This document shows positions 18,396 to 26,808 of a DNA stretch of 64,000 bases, one piece after another. Numbering within the stretch: position 1 is the first letter of the stretch; each line of letters opens with the position of its first letter. The stretch covers positions 186,001 to 250,000 of the forward strand of contig CAVOZW010000011.1 in NCBI GenBank assembly GCA_963701385.1, written 5' to 3'. This DNA comes from B30-G6 sp963701385. Its GTDB lineage: Bacteria > Desulfobacterota > Desulfobacteria > Desulfobacterales > B30-G6. The notes below the pieces were generated by a model. The model was not told the origin of the DNA, searched no databases, and was given only the letters and a program-made list of their open reading frames with translations. The position numbers were made by a program, and so were the translations under genes.

Positions 18396-18402
18396 AATCT
18401 AG
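18181..18402 (+). pseudogene. Internally deleted 23S-IVS-type four-helix-bundle protein
   Basis: The 73-residue reading frame starts MLKNYKEL and continues ETQTMISGDLDYMKKEKLQE, then ERMLKAMIKSLENKHLNPG. Intact members of the S23/23S rRNA intervening-sequence four-helix-bundle family are about 115-125 residues and carry a WQK...IPSNIAEGYGR...SVCELE region between these two blocks. That region is missing here, fused in frame after YKEL. The related copy at 56206-56497 retains part of it, which confirms the deletion. A short product is still possible but could form only about half the bundle. Confidence 0.7.
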
Positions 18403-18431
18403 ATCATTATGGACAATTGATAGGGGAAAAA

Positions 18432-19217
18432 ATGGAAAGTAGAATGTCTGGATCACTGGGATTTGATGCTGGTCGATGGCCGCTCGATGTGAACAAACCC
18501 ACCCTGGTGTTTATCCACGGTTCCTCCCAAAATCGTCTTTTCTGGCGGTCACAGGTTCAGGCCCTGGTAGATGTTGCCAATACCGTTGCCATCGATCTTC
18601 CCGGGCATGGGACCAGCCCTGGCCCTGGGAATGACCATGTAAGCGATAATGTCCGGGCCGTGGTGGAATTTCTGGATCAGGCAAACGTCCCCCGTCCCAT
18701 ACCATGTGGCCTCAGTCTGGGGGGTGCCATCACCCTGGAGCTGCTCCTCGATCATGGCGATCGTTTCCAGGCCGCTATTCTCATGAACACCGGTGCCAGG
18801 CTCAAGGTCAATCCCCTCGTACTTGAGACCATTCAAAAAGATTTTGACAAATATGTGGCATCGCTCCTTGACATTGGAATTTCAAAGAAGAGCCATGCCG
18901 AGGCACTTTGGCCGTTGATCCAGGAAACGTCAGAATGTACGCCCGCAGTGGCCTTGGGCGATTACCAGGCTTGCAACCGCTTCGATGTCATGGACAGGCT
19001 GCACCTCATTAAGACACCGGTTCTGGTGCTGACCGCCGCCGATGACGTCCTGACACCCGTCAAATACGGCAACTACATGGCGCAAAAGATCGCCGGGGCA
19101 ACCGTGCATTGCATATCAGATGCCGGGCATTTGTCGCCCCTTGAAAAACCGCATCAAGTGAACCAGGCCTTACGGCATTTTCTGCAACGAATTACGATTT
19201 TGCCTAACCCTGGTTGA
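18432..19217 (+). CDS. Alpha/beta hydrolase
   Basis: Alpha/beta-hydrolase fold enzyme of about 261 residues; substrate unknown. The oxyanion-hole motif FIHGSSQNRLFW, nucleophile elbow CGLSLGG, acid LTAADDVLTP and catalytic His SDAGHLSPLEKP appear in the right order. The family includes esterases, haloperoxidase-like enzymes and C-C hydrolases; nothing here decides between them. ATG 18432 sits after a GGGG-A run; an upstream TTG (18417) is in frame. The stop overlaps the convergent DMT transporter by 14 bp. Confidence 0.85.
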   Translation: MESRMSGSLGFDAGRWPLDVNKPTLVFIHGSSQNRLFWRSQVQALVDVANTVAIDLPGHGTSPGPGNDHVSDNVRAVVEFLDQANVPRPIPCGLSLGGAITLELLLDHGDRFQAAILMNTGARLKVNPLVLETIQKDFDKYVASLLDIGISKKSHAEALWPLIQETSECTPAVALGDYQACNRFDVMDRLHLIKTPVLVLTAADDVLTPVKYGNYMAQKIAGATVHCISDAGHLSPLEKPHQVNQALRHFLQRITILPNPG

Positions 19218-20058
19218 CAAGAAAGACCGCCACGCTTGCCAAGACCAGGAAAGCGACGTTGGCCGGACGCAATTTCTCACGCCAAATCAGCAGGCTTGCC
19301 AGCGTCGTTATACCTATCACGCCCAGACCCAAGGTGGGATAAGCCACCGAGCCGGGCAGATGGGTCAGGGTGCGGATCCAGAAATAGGTGGCCAAAACAT
19401 TGCTTGTTCCCAGAAAAACACCCCAGAAAAGACAAGCCTTGCTGGGCCGGTTTCCTTTGAAGAGCCGTGAAAAGGTGAGTAGCAAAGCCGTTCCGAAAAT
19501 GATGGCCATGAAGCCGCTGGGATTGGCCAAGGGTTCCAGCTCTGCCTGAATTTTGAAAGTGAAATCCGTCAACCCGTAGACCGCAAAGAGCAGCATTCCC
19601 CAGAACATGCCCTTCCAGGCCTCCTTGCCGGTCCGGGAGAAACGCATGGGTTCTTTGCTTGCCAGAGGCAAACAGGCAAAGGCCAGAATGAGTCCCAGCA
19701 TCTGATATAAATTCGTATGTTCGGCAAAGAAGACCAAGGAGCCCAGGGTGGGGAGTGCCGACGACAAACGCATCAAGGTGGTGGAAAGGGCCAGTCCCGA
19801 AGCCGAAATGGACCGGTTGAAGAGCCACAGCGAGATTACATACATAACCCCGATAAAGATACCCAGAGACCAGATGAAGATCGAACTCTGACCGGGGGGC
19901 TGCCACGCGCCCCAGGTCAATAGGGCCAGAAGGCATACGATGTAGTTGACGGCCAGAAACTGTCCCAGCCTCAGCTTTTTGGCATTGGCGATCTTCATGG
20001 TAATAGCCACGCCGCTGGAAAAAATGACAGCCAGGACCAAAAATGTGATGCTTCTCAT
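19204..20058 (-). CDS. EamA/DMT-family membrane transporter
   Basis: A 284-residue integral membrane protein with about ten hydrophobic helices in two five-helix halves, as in the drug/metabolite transporter superfamily. Typical EamA sequence is seen in both halves (for example VAYPTLGLGVIGITTLASLLIWREKL in the second). The substrate cannot be read from sequence; relatives export amino acids or metabolites. It overlaps the alpha/beta hydrolase tail to tail, and its start abuts a transposase fragment. Confidence 0.8.
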   Translation of the reverse strand: MRSITFLVLAVIFSSGVAITMKIANAKKLRLGQFLAVNYIVCLLALLTWGAWQPPGQSSIFIWSLGIFIGVMYVISLWLFNRSISASGLALSTTLMRLSSALPTLGSLVFFAEHTNLYQMLGLILAFACLPLASKEPMRFSRTGKEAWKGMFWGMLLFAVYGLTDFTFKIQAELEPLANPSGFMAIIFGTALLLTFSRLFKGNRPSKACLFWGVFLGTSNVLATYFWIRTLTHLPGSVAYPTLGLGVIGITTLASLLIWREKLRPANVAFLVLASVAVFLVNQG

Positions 20059-20077
20059 GACATCCTTATTTGCTATT

Positions 20078-20344
20078 GAAAATCATTATCATCTTCTTGT
20101 TGAAACCCCTGAGCCGAACCTTAGCAGATCCATTCAGTGGATCAATGTCAGTTATGCAGCATATTTCAACCGAAAACGAAATCGTCACGGCCATCTTTTT
20201 CAGGGTCGCTTCAAGGCCATTTTGGTCGAAGCGGATGAATATTTAAAGCACCTGTCAAGATATATCCATCTGAATCCAGTTTGTGTCAAGCTGGTTGATA
20301 AACTATGTGATTATGCGTGGAGCAGCTATTACACGGCGTTATAA
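20078..20344 (+). pseudogene. Truncated REP-associated tyrosine transposase (RAYT)
   Basis: In-frame from 20078 the sequence reads ENHYHLLVETPEPNLSRSIQ ... GHLFQGRFKAILVEADEYL, then LSRYIHLNPV, which is the core of TnpA_REP/Y1 transposases. The HUH motif (HYH) and the Tyr in SRYIHLNP are retained. The N-terminal 70-80 residues before the HUH motif are absent, because the frame upstream is the antisense of the DMT gene, and the C-terminal region is cut at 20344. The copy cannot be functional as it stands. RAYTs act on palindromic repeats, and such repeats occur nearby. Confidence 0.85.
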
Positions 20345-20465
20345 TTTTGTAGAAAACCATAAGGCGCGTACAAAAAAGACCAGAAGGAAGCTCGACCTAA
20401 TTCGGCGTAGCATCATGAATAGTAAATAATTCAGATGTGACCCCAAAAGACAAAGGAGTTGATTA

Positions 20466-21563
20466 TTGAAATCGTTAAAAGGACATCTGGAAATTATGGA
20501 CCGCGGCTTCGGCTTTTTGCGGTCTCTTGAAAACAATTTCTCACCAGACACGAATGACACCTTTGTGCCAGCGTCTCTGATAAAGAGCCACAATCTTCCA
20601 GAAGGGGGCTTTATTGAAGGCAAGGGCAAGAAACAAGATGCCGGGAGCCAGAACGCACAGCTGTATTCTGTGGAAGCGATCAATCAGATTTCGTTTGACA
20701 CCTTTTCCGAATTTAAATCGCTTCAGGATCAAACCAGCATCAATCCCACCCAACAGTTGATCATGACTCAGGCGGCCGACGATTTTACCGGCAGGATTTT
20801 GGACATGTTTACCCCGTTGGGCAGAGGGCAGCGGGGATTGATCATATCAGCGCCCAAATCGGGAAAAACCACTATCTTGAAGCACATCGCCTCGTCCATC
20901 ATCACCAATTACCCGAAGGTGGACGTATTTATTCTCCTGGTTGACGAACGCCCCGAAGAGGTGACGGATTTCAAAAGAAGTCTTAAAGGGGCCAAGGTAC
21001 TCTATTCTTCTGCAGATCAAGACATTGCGATGCACATGCGTATGACACGTCTGGCCCTGCACACCGCCATCCTGTGTGCTGAAACAGGCCGGGACAGCGT
21101 CGTACTGATCGATTCGTTGACGCGCATGTCACGGGCATTCAATGTGGAAACCCAAAGCTACGGACGGACCATGACCGGTGGTTTAGGAGCCGGCGCGTTG
21201 GCCATACCGAGAAAGATTTTCGGTGCCGCCCGCAACGTCGAAGGCGGTGGATCGCTGACGATCATTGCGACGATCCTGGTGGATACCGGATCGAGAATGG
21301 ACGATATCATCTACCAGGAATTCAAGGGCACCGGCAACGCCGATATCGTGCTCAGTCGAAAATGTGCAGAACAACGGATCTGGCCGGCCATCAACCTCAA
21401 TGCATCAGGCACGCGCAGGGAAGAGCTACTGCTGGACGACGAGACATACCAGGAAGTAACCAAGATCCGAGGGATTATTTCTTCCCTGGATGAGACCGCC
21501 GCCATGTCGACGATGTTGGAATATTTTCAGCAGCGTATGGTATCCGGCCAATCAAAGCGATAG
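20466..21563 (+). CDS. rho: Divergent, N-terminally short Rho transcription terminator
   Basis: Hexameric RNA helicase/ATPase of the Rho family. The RNA-binding fold starts at once (LEIMDRGFGFLRS), so the usual N-terminal helical domain of about 50 residues is absent: 365 residues versus about 420. Walker A is APKSGKTT and Walker B-region LLVDERPEEVTDF; SRKCAEQRIWPAINLNASGTRREELLL is canonical (residues about 300-330). Several signature positions differ from classical Rho: the Q-loop region reads QSYGRTMTGGLGAG and the segment after the Walker B reads LKGAKVLYSSADQD. TTG 20466 is supported by AAAGGAG exactly 7 nt upstream. It may be a second Rho; no other is in the window. Confidence 0.9.
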   Translation: MKSLKGHLEIMDRGFGFLRSLENNFSPDTNDTFVPASLIKSHNLPEGGFIEGKGKKQDAGSQNAQLYSVEAINQISFDTFSEFKSLQDQTSINPTQQLIMTQAADDFTGRILDMFTPLGRGQRGLIISAPKSGKTTILKHIASSIITNYPKVDVFILLVDERPEEVTDFKRSLKGAKVLYSSADQDIAMHMRMTRLALHTAILCAETGRDSVVLIDSLTRMSRAFNVETQSYGRTMTGGLGAGALAIPRKIFGAARNVEGGGSLTIIATILVDTGSRMDDIIYQEFKGTGNADIVLSRKCAEQRIWPAINLNASGTRREELLLDDETYQEVTKIRGIISSLDETAAMSTMLEYFQQRMVSGQSKR

Positions 21564-22078
21564 ACCGGGCTAACGCCGCCGAAGAAGGCTTTCCGGAAAA
21601 TGTGCAGGCATTTTCCGACCGTGCCACGTGTGCAAGCGCATGAAGAGTCTCTTTGCACCGCAACAGCGAGCGCATTCCCCGTGGGTTCTGCCGTTCGGCA
21701 GAACATTCCTCGCAGCTTGCGGCGCGGTTCTTCAGTTGTCCTAAGTTGTATGCGATGACTTGACTTCAACTAGTTTATTTTATAGAATCAAGCACGCTTT
21801 AATTCAACAAAGACAACGTATTGTCCAGACGATCCACCGTTTACGAATCCATTTCCCACCGGCAGTACAACATCTGACTTTGAAATACCTGTGGAAAACG
21901 GACATACCATTGACCAAGAAATTGATGCCGGCGCCATCATTACCCATATTATTTACGTGCTTAGCGTCCCAGGCTAGTCCATAAAAAAACACATGCGTGC
22001 TCGATACTAGTGACAATATTTACAAGCACTTGTAACTTTTACTCTCTCACCCAAATCATGTTTCAGATAGGAGAATAG
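21564..22078. other. 515-bp intergenic region after rho
   Basis: Holds the palindromic repeat copy at 21655-21737. The remaining 340 bp up to the CBS gene contain only short antisense or spurious frames, with no RNA gene that I can recognise. AGGAGA at the right edge serves the CBS gene. Confidence 0.5.
21655..21737 (+). repeat. Palindromic intergenic repeat, copy 2
   Basis: Closely matches 15102-15184 end to end. The inner hairpin at 21686-21703 is perfect (TTCTGCCG, TT, CGGCAGAA), and the outer arms are ACCGC near the left end and GCGCGGTTC at the right. It lies 92 bp after rho and about 1.3 kb from the RAYT remnant. Confidence 0.75.
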
Positions 22079-22627
22079 ATGGATAAAATTCAAGTGAAAG
22101 AGATAATGATCCCGATTTTGAATTACGTGACAGTTCAAAAAGAAAATAGCCTGGTTGAGGTTTTACAGTCTTTGGAGCTGAATCGGAAATCAGAAAACGA
22201 ACATGCCCATCGCGACGCAATTGTGGTCGATGCAAACGGTGTTTTTATAGGCAAATTAACCATGATCGATGTTTTTCGGGCCTTGGAGCCAAATTATAGA
22301 AAGGTCGAACAACAACAGGAAAAGGGTGCCCTTACGGCCGAGTTTGTCATGAAGGCTGTCAAAGATTTCAATTTATGGATTGAACCCACGCAAACCATTT
22401 GCGAGCGGGGCGGCCGCTTAAAGGTTTCCGATGTCATGCATACCCCAGATAAAATGGAATATATCAACGAAACAGCCACGCTTGAAAAAGCATTGAATTT
22501 ATATGTTATGGGCGTCCATCAGCCACTCATCGTGAAAAATGAGGATGGTAAAGTTACAGGTGTTTTGCGGTTTGGTGATGTTTTTGAAGCCGTCAGAAAA
22601 CGATTGTTGAGCTGCAGTAGAACTTAA
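22079..22627 (+). CDS. CBS-domain pair protein
   Basis: A 182-residue protein made of a CBS-domain pair (Bateman module). CBS1 runs VKEIMIPILNYVTVQKENSL to LTMIDVFRAL, CBS2 from VSDVMHTPDKMEYINETATL to VLRFGDVFEAV. Between them is an insertion of about 40 residues (KVEQQQEKGALTAEFVMKAVKDFNLW). Such modules bind adenosyl ligands and gate partner proteins. The DASS transporter gene 82 bp downstream, which carries its own RCK_C domains, is a possible partner; that is inference. AGGAGA lies 5 nt before the start. Confidence 0.8.
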   Translation: MDKIQVKEIMIPILNYVTVQKENSLVEVLQSLELNRKSENEHAHRDAIVVDANGVFIGKLTMIDVFRALEPNYRKVEQQQEKGALTAEFVMKAVKDFNLWIEPTQTICERGGRLKVSDVMHTPDKMEYINETATLEKALNLYVMGVHQPLIVKNEDGKVTGVLRFGDVFEAVRKRLLSCSRT

Positions 22628-22709
22628 ATTTTCGATTTTAACTGGTGATGACTGCTGAAGTGTCTGATCATTTGCTGACGCCGTTTCACACAACAAAGGA
22701 GTTACACGC

Positions 22710-24548
22710 TTGACCCTTCCCCCGCCACCCAATGCCCATGCCCTGGCCGTGCTGATCCTTACCGTTATTTCCCTGATCCTGTTCACCCGTGAAAAGATAC
22801 CCCTCGAGTCTTCCAGCTTCCTGGTGCTCATCGCTCTGGCTGTTGGATTTGAAGTCTTTCCGTTCCAGGTGGACGGGGGCGTTTTACACGCCGTGGATTT
22901 TTTCCGTGGTTTCGGACATGAGGCGCTGGTTGCCGTCTGCGCCCTGATGATCGCCGGGCAGGGCATCGTCCGCACGGGGGCACTGGAACCTGTGGGAAGG
23001 GTGCTGACGCGGCTCTGGAAGGTGAGCCCGAGCCTCTCCCTGCTGCTGACCCTTGTGGTCGGAGCCTTTATCAGCGCGTTCATTAACAATGTTCCCGTTG
23101 TCGTATTGTTTCTTCCCATATTGATCAATGTTTCCCTGCGCACGGGGATGAAGGCCTCTTCCGTGTTGATGCCCATGGGATTCAGCACCCTGCTGGGGGG
23201 CACCTGCACCACCATCGGGACTTCCACAAATCTGCTGGTGGTCTCCGTGGCAGCAGAGATGGGTTTGAAACGGATGGATATGTTCGATTTTCTGGTACCC
23301 GCAGCCATTGCCGGAAGCATCGGTATCGCATATCTATGGCTCGTGGTTCCTCGGATCATACCGGAGCGTGAACCCACCTTGGCAGACACGTCTCCCAGGG
23401 TTTTCTCTGCCCATCTTGCCATTCTTGAAGGAAGCCCGGTTGAAGGAAAGACGCTGGCCGAAGCTAGAAAAAAAGTCGATGGGGCCATGAAAGTCACGAG
23501 CGTGGAGCGTGGGCTTGACAATTTCATGATACCCTTTCCCTCTCTGGTGCTGAAAGCCGGGGACCATCTGATTATCCGTGACACGCCCGATCGCCTGAAG
23601 GAGTTTGAAAAGATACTGGAGGGAACGCTCTATGCGGATGATGCCATGACCGCCCCTGTTGACGAGGAGCACCCGTTAATGGATGAAGATCAGCAGATCG
23701 CGGAGATTGTCCTTATAGAAGGCTCCCGGCTTGTGGGAAGAACTGTCAAGGGAATCGGATTCGCTGATCGTTACGGGACCATTACACTGGCCATACACAG
23801 GGCGGGCAGGCACCCGGCAAAGTTAAAAGATGAAATCGGTGATATCCGTCTGATGGCCGGGGATATCCTCCTGGTTCAGGGACCCCGAGAAAAGATCGCC
23901 GATCTTAAAAAAGAAAAAGATTTCCTCGTGATCGATGCCACGGCGGATCTGCCTTTTGCGCGCAAGGCACCAGTGGCCCTGCTCATTATGCTGGGCATCA
24001 TTGTTGCGGCCGCCACGGGGTTTCTGCCCATCGCCATCAGCGCGCCGCTCGGAGCGCTGTTGATGATCTTGACCGGATGCCTGGGATGGCGTGATGCCAC
24101 GAGTGCACTGAATGCGCAGGTTATCCTTATCGTGGCTGCAAGCCTCGCCATCGGGGTTGCCCTGCTCAACACGGGCGGTGCGGACTACCTGGCACAACTT
24201 TTTGTTGCGCTGGCAGGGAATACTTCGCCGGCCTTCGTGATCAGCGGGCTGATGCTTCTGATGGGCATCCTCACCAACATTGTTTCCAACAACGCAGCAG
24301 CGGTCATCGGCACTCCCATCGCGGTTTCAATTGCCGCCCAGATGGGACAACCGGCCGAACCGTTTGTCTTGGCCGTACTCTTCGGGGCCAATATGAGTTA
24401 TGCCACACCAATGGCCTATAAGACCAACCTGCTCGTCATGAACGCGGGGAATTACACCTTCAACGATTTTCTCCGGATCGGGGTGCCGCTGCTGCTAATC
24501 ATGTGGGTCACGCTTTCCTGGTTGCTTCCGACCCTTTACGGTATATAA
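22710..24548 (+). CDS. DASS/SLC13-type transporter with two RCK_C domains
   Basis: A 612-residue SLC13/divalent-anion:sodium symporter-type membrane protein. The first helix block contains the family signature NNVPVVVLFLPI and GGTCTTIGTSTNLLVVSV, and the repeat counterpart is SNNAAAVIGTPIAVSIA with YATPMAYKTNLLVMNAG. Two cytoplasmic TrkA-C (RCK_C) domains (about residues 225-290 and 315-395) interrupt the helices, as in the larger members of this family. Substrate (dicarboxylate, sulfate or other anion) is not evident. TTG 22710 is chosen because AAAGGAG lies 7 nt upstream. Confidence 0.85.
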   Translation: MTLPPPPNAHALAVLILTVISLILFTREKIPLESSSFLVLIALAVGFEVFPFQVDGGVLHAVDFFRGFGHEALVAVCALMIAGQGIVRTGALEPVGRVLTRLWKVSPSLSLLLTLVVGAFISAFINNVPVVVLFLPILINVSLRTGMKASSVLMPMGFSTLLGGTCTTIGTSTNLLVVSVAAEMGLKRMDMFDFLVPAAIAGSIGIAYLWLVVPRIIPEREPTLADTSPRVFSAHLAILEGSPVEGKTLAEARKKVDGAMKVTSVERGLDNFMIPFPSLVLKAGDHLIIRDTPDRLKEFEKILEGTLYADDAMTAPVDEEHPLMDEDQQIAEIVLIEGSRLVGRTVKGIGFADRYGTITLAIHRAGRHPAKLKDEIGDIRLMAGDILLVQGPREKIADLKKEKDFLVIDATADLPFARKAPVALLIMLGIIVAAATGFLPIAISAPLGALLMILTGCLGWRDATSALNAQVILIVAASLAIGVALLNTGGADYLAQLFVALAGNTSPAFVISGLMLLMGILTNIVSNNAAAVIGTPIAVSIAAQMGQPAEPFVLAVLFGANMSYATPMAYKTNLLVMNAGNYTFNDFLRIGVPLLLIMWVTLSWLLPTLYGI

Positions 24549-24775
24549 GAATACCCGCAATGGGATCAATTGCCATCTAAATTTCAACCGTATGAACTTC
24601 AGCCCAAGAACATTTCCGCATCCTGGCTCTTTCAATAACACCTTTCCTATATTGTCGGCAATGGTACTAGCATATGACATCAGATCGTCGAATGTCCCAA
24701 TGAAATATCCGGTAAACATAAAGCTTGAGATAACTTTCTGGCAAATTATGCCGAGGAATATTTTCGATATTCCTC

Positions 24776-24833
24776 TCAAACTTTCCAAGTTCACGGTGTC
24801 CTGTACATTGTAGGCGAGCAAGGTGTCGAGTAC
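24776..24833 (-). pseudogene. Fragment of a YprB/RNase H-like protein
   Basis: The minus-strand frame reads VLDTLLAYNVQDTVNLESL, which resembles the C-terminal part of YprB-type ribonuclease H-like proteins (pattern YNxxDxxxLExL). It then runs into unrelated sequence. Too short to be certain. Confidence 0.3.
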
Positions 24834-24834
24834 T

Positions 24835-24987
24835 TCAGTCTCTCGTCAGGGGTTGATACCACACCGCTGTTTCAGGGCCTTCTATGACATCCCTCCCTTT
24901 TGCCTTGAAATCCATTTGCGACTTCACTTTCTCGATAAATGACCTTCTTCCAACGGCGACACTATCCGTCCACTCATCCGTGAGCAT
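24835..24987 (-). pseudogene. C-terminal fragment of a REP/IS200-like transposase
   Basis: The frame reads DEWTDSVAVGRRSFIEKVKS, then DFKAKGRDVIEGPET, which resembles the conserved tail of a subfamily of REP-type transposases (pattern W...S.AVGs..FIe..K..LG.kAkGR.vi). Upstream sequence in this frame has no match to the rest of the enzyme. The call is from memory of the family and only moderately secure. Confidence 0.38.
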
Positions 24988-25133
24988 TATGCGGAACATA
25001 TATATGACAACTGGTCTAATCCATTTATCATTGAAAACAGACAAAAAACCAACATCTATAGTTTTGATCAGATAACAATTCAAAAATATTACCAATTCCG
25101 TCTTATGACCCAGCATGCTACAACACGAAAGGG

Positions 25134-25162
25134 TTGACAAATCTATTTCATCTGTATATATT
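25134..25162 (+). promoter_or_regulatory. Sigma-70 promoter of the corrinoid-protein gene
   Basis: Perfect -35 TTGACA at 25134-25139 and -10 TATATT at 25157-25162, 17 bp apart. A perfect 14-bp palindrome TTTTCAATTGAAAA (25161-25174) overlaps the start-point region and could be a repressor site. It leaves a leader of about 115 nt before the gene at 25291. Confidence 0.6.
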
Positions 25163-25174
25163 TTCAATTGAAAA
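25161..25174. promoter_or_regulatory. Candidate operator palindrome
   Basis: TTTTCAATTGAAAA is perfectly self-complementary and lies just downstream of the -10 box. A related, weaker dyad (GTTTCAATATAAAC, 26958-26971) lies upstream of the MarR gene within a stretch that also shares GGGTTGACAA and CATCTGTAT, so the MarR protein is a candidate binder. Confidence 0.35.
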
Positions 25175-25290
25175 CATTTGATGATGAAAATTTTAGTATT
25201 ATAGGTTTTGTGGGTTGTACTTAAAGACGGGTAAGCATCAGGCGGGCGTCAATTGCATGTCCATTATCCGAAGCAATAGGAGATAATAAG

Positions 25291-25983
25291 ATGAACGAGC
25301 AACACATCATGGGTCAAATACATGACCGTATTATCAACGGTCGGTTTAAGACAACCTGCTGGCAAACAGAATCCGGCCAAAAGTGTCAACCCGGTGTTTC
25401 GGAGTTGATCGAACAATCCATCCAGAATAAGATGTCGATTCCGCTGATTTCGTCAGATGCGTTGGATCGCGCCATGGATGATTCCCTAGAAAAATTTATC
25501 AGCGGCGCGTATAACATACCGGACCTGGTGATGCGTGCCAAATACACGGCCGAAGCGCGAGATATGCTAGCAGAACATGCCGGGGCTTCGGAATCGTTGA
25601 ATAAAGGCAAGTTCATTCTGGTCTCTATTGAAGGCGAATACCATCGCCATGGAAAGGATATCGTTTCAAGTCTTTTGAGAGGAATCGGGTTCAACACGAT
25701 CGATTTAGGATTGGGAGTGCCCGTGACGGATATTGTTGGCTCCGTGAAAGATCATCAACCCGATTACTTGGGCATCTCAAGTTCCACATTTTCCACGATC
25801 CCATTAATTCAAGACCTGACCGATCAACTTGTAGAGGAGCGTTGCCGTGAAAATGTTACCGTCATCGTGGGGGGATATCTGGCATTGACCGAATCGCCGG
25901 AATCGCTTGGTGTGGATCAATGTTGCCACAACATCACAGAGACCATCGATTTGCTGAAAGAATTTGCCGGTTCAGCCAACTAG
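25291..25983 (+). CDS. Corrinoid (B12-binding) protein, orphan
   Basis: A 230-residue protein with a B12-binding-2-like helical cap (about 30-100) followed by a Rossmann-type cobalamin-binding domain (about 105-225), as in methyltransferase corrinoid proteins and MethH-like modules. The cobalt-ligating motif is present as GEYHRHGKDIV: the ligand His and following Gly are conserved, but the usual Asp of DxHxxG is Glu. SxT and VGGYLAL follow as expected. No methyltransferase gene adjoins it, so the methyl donor is unknown. It could instead be a sensor. A good sigma-70 promoter precedes it. Confidence 0.75.
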   Translation: MNEQHIMGQIHDRIINGRFKTTCWQTESGQKCQPGVSELIEQSIQNKMSIPLISSDALDRAMDDSLEKFISGAYNIPDLVMRAKYTAEARDMLAEHAGASESLNKGKFILVSIEGEYHRHGKDIVSSLLRGIGFNTIDLGLGVPVTDIVGSVKDHQPDYLGISSSTFSTIPLIQDLTDQLVEERCRENVTVIVGGYLALTESPESLGVDQCCHNITETIDLLKEFAGSAN

Positions 25984-26007
25984 GTGGCTCTGATACAGAC
26001 CTAGTCT

Positions 26008-26195
26008 TTATGTTTGACCGACTGCTTTTGCCTCCCGTTCTTCGGCAGCGTTGAGGATAGCTTCTATGTTACTGACGTCTACGCCGGTTTGCTGTAGACA
26101 GTCTAGCGCAGCCTGAAATACCCGATTGACTTCTCCCCCTGGGTCAGTATCTTGAATTGAGGCGATTCAAAGGAACTGCATAAAACCTGCTTCAT
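26008..26195 (-). pseudogene. Possible frameshifted small gene downstream of marR
   Basis: ATG 26195 has a perfect AGGAGG (26203-26208) 7 nt upstream and starts MKQVLCSSFESPQFK. That frame ends early at a TAG, while another frame continues as DTDPGGEVNRVFQAALDCLQ ... EAILNAAEEREAKAVGQT with a coding-like look. The two parts together would make a protein of about 60 residues if one frameshift were corrected. It lies on the marR strand, 76 bp after its stop. Product unrecognised. Confidence 0.35.
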
Positions 26196-26271
26196 TGTCA
26201 CATCCTCCTAATTGGCGGGCTTACCCGCTTGCGGCTATTATCGTGTCGATCCGTTTGGGCATATTAGAAGC

Positions 26272-26808
26272 CTATATTTCATCTTCAACAGTATCCAGGC
26301 CATCCTGCTGAGTAATATGGGTAGGGGGTGTGGGCAGCTCTACCTTTGATTCCTTGTTGCCAAGCATATCCACCAGCATTTCCAGTGACCACAGGATCAA
26401 TGTGGTTTTCTCTTCGTCTAGTGTATTTAATCGCTCAATAAACCGATCTTGCAATGGTTTGGGTGCTTTTTTTATAAAGTTTACGCCTTGCTCAGTAATT
26501 TCTAGATGGACTTGTCTACGGTCTTTGCTGATTCTGACGCGTTTGACAAATTCTCTGGTTTCTAGTCGATCGATAATACCGGTGACCGTGCTGTTATTAA
26601 GAAAAACAATTTTTGTTAGCGCACCGATGGAAATGGGACCGTGTTGGTAAACTTCATGGAGACAGATAAGCTGGGGTACTGTAATTTGATAGTTTTCCAA
26701 AATGTATTTAGAATATTTTGACATTTGTTGAATGATCTGTCGAATTCGCATGATGATCTGCATGCTGAGCTGCTCTGCCATGATCGTCTTTTCAATTTTT
26801 TTCGCCAT
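26272..26808 (-). CDS. MarR-family transcriptional regulator
   Basis: A winged-helix repressor of 178 residues. The recognition-helix region ISIGALTKIVFLNNSTVTGIIDRLE, followed by the wing VKRVRISKDRRQVHLEITEQG, is typical of MarR. An N-terminal helix (residues 10-45) provides dimerisation. The C-terminus carries a 25-residue Pro/Thr-rich extension (ELPTPPTHITQQDGLDTVED) that most MarR proteins lack. The ligand is unknown. A sequence shared with the corrinoid-gene promoter lies upstream, which suggests regulation of both; that is inference. Confidence 0.88.
   Translation of the reverse strand: MAKKIEKTIMAEQLSMQIIMRIRQIIQQMSKYSKYILENYQITVPQLICLHEVYQHGPISIGALTKIVFLNNSTVTGIIDRLETREFVKRVRISKDRRQVHLEITEQGVNFIKKAPKPLQDRFIERLNTLDEEKTTLILWSLEMLVDMLGNKESKVELPTPPTHITQQDGLDTVEDEI

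Larger units (their letters stand above)
24549..25290. other. 742-bp intergenic region with gene remnants and a promoter
   Basis: No intact gene. The minus strand carries two short decayed coding traces (24776-24833 and 24835-24987). The right end holds the promoter and palindrome of the corrinoid-protein gene. Confidence 0.5.

Noticed and set aside
26008..26195. A second selenoprotein gene with in-frame TGA downstream of marR
   Set aside because: The TGA frame has no start with a good ribosome site and no GGU-tipped hairpin after the TGA; a frameshift explains it more simply.
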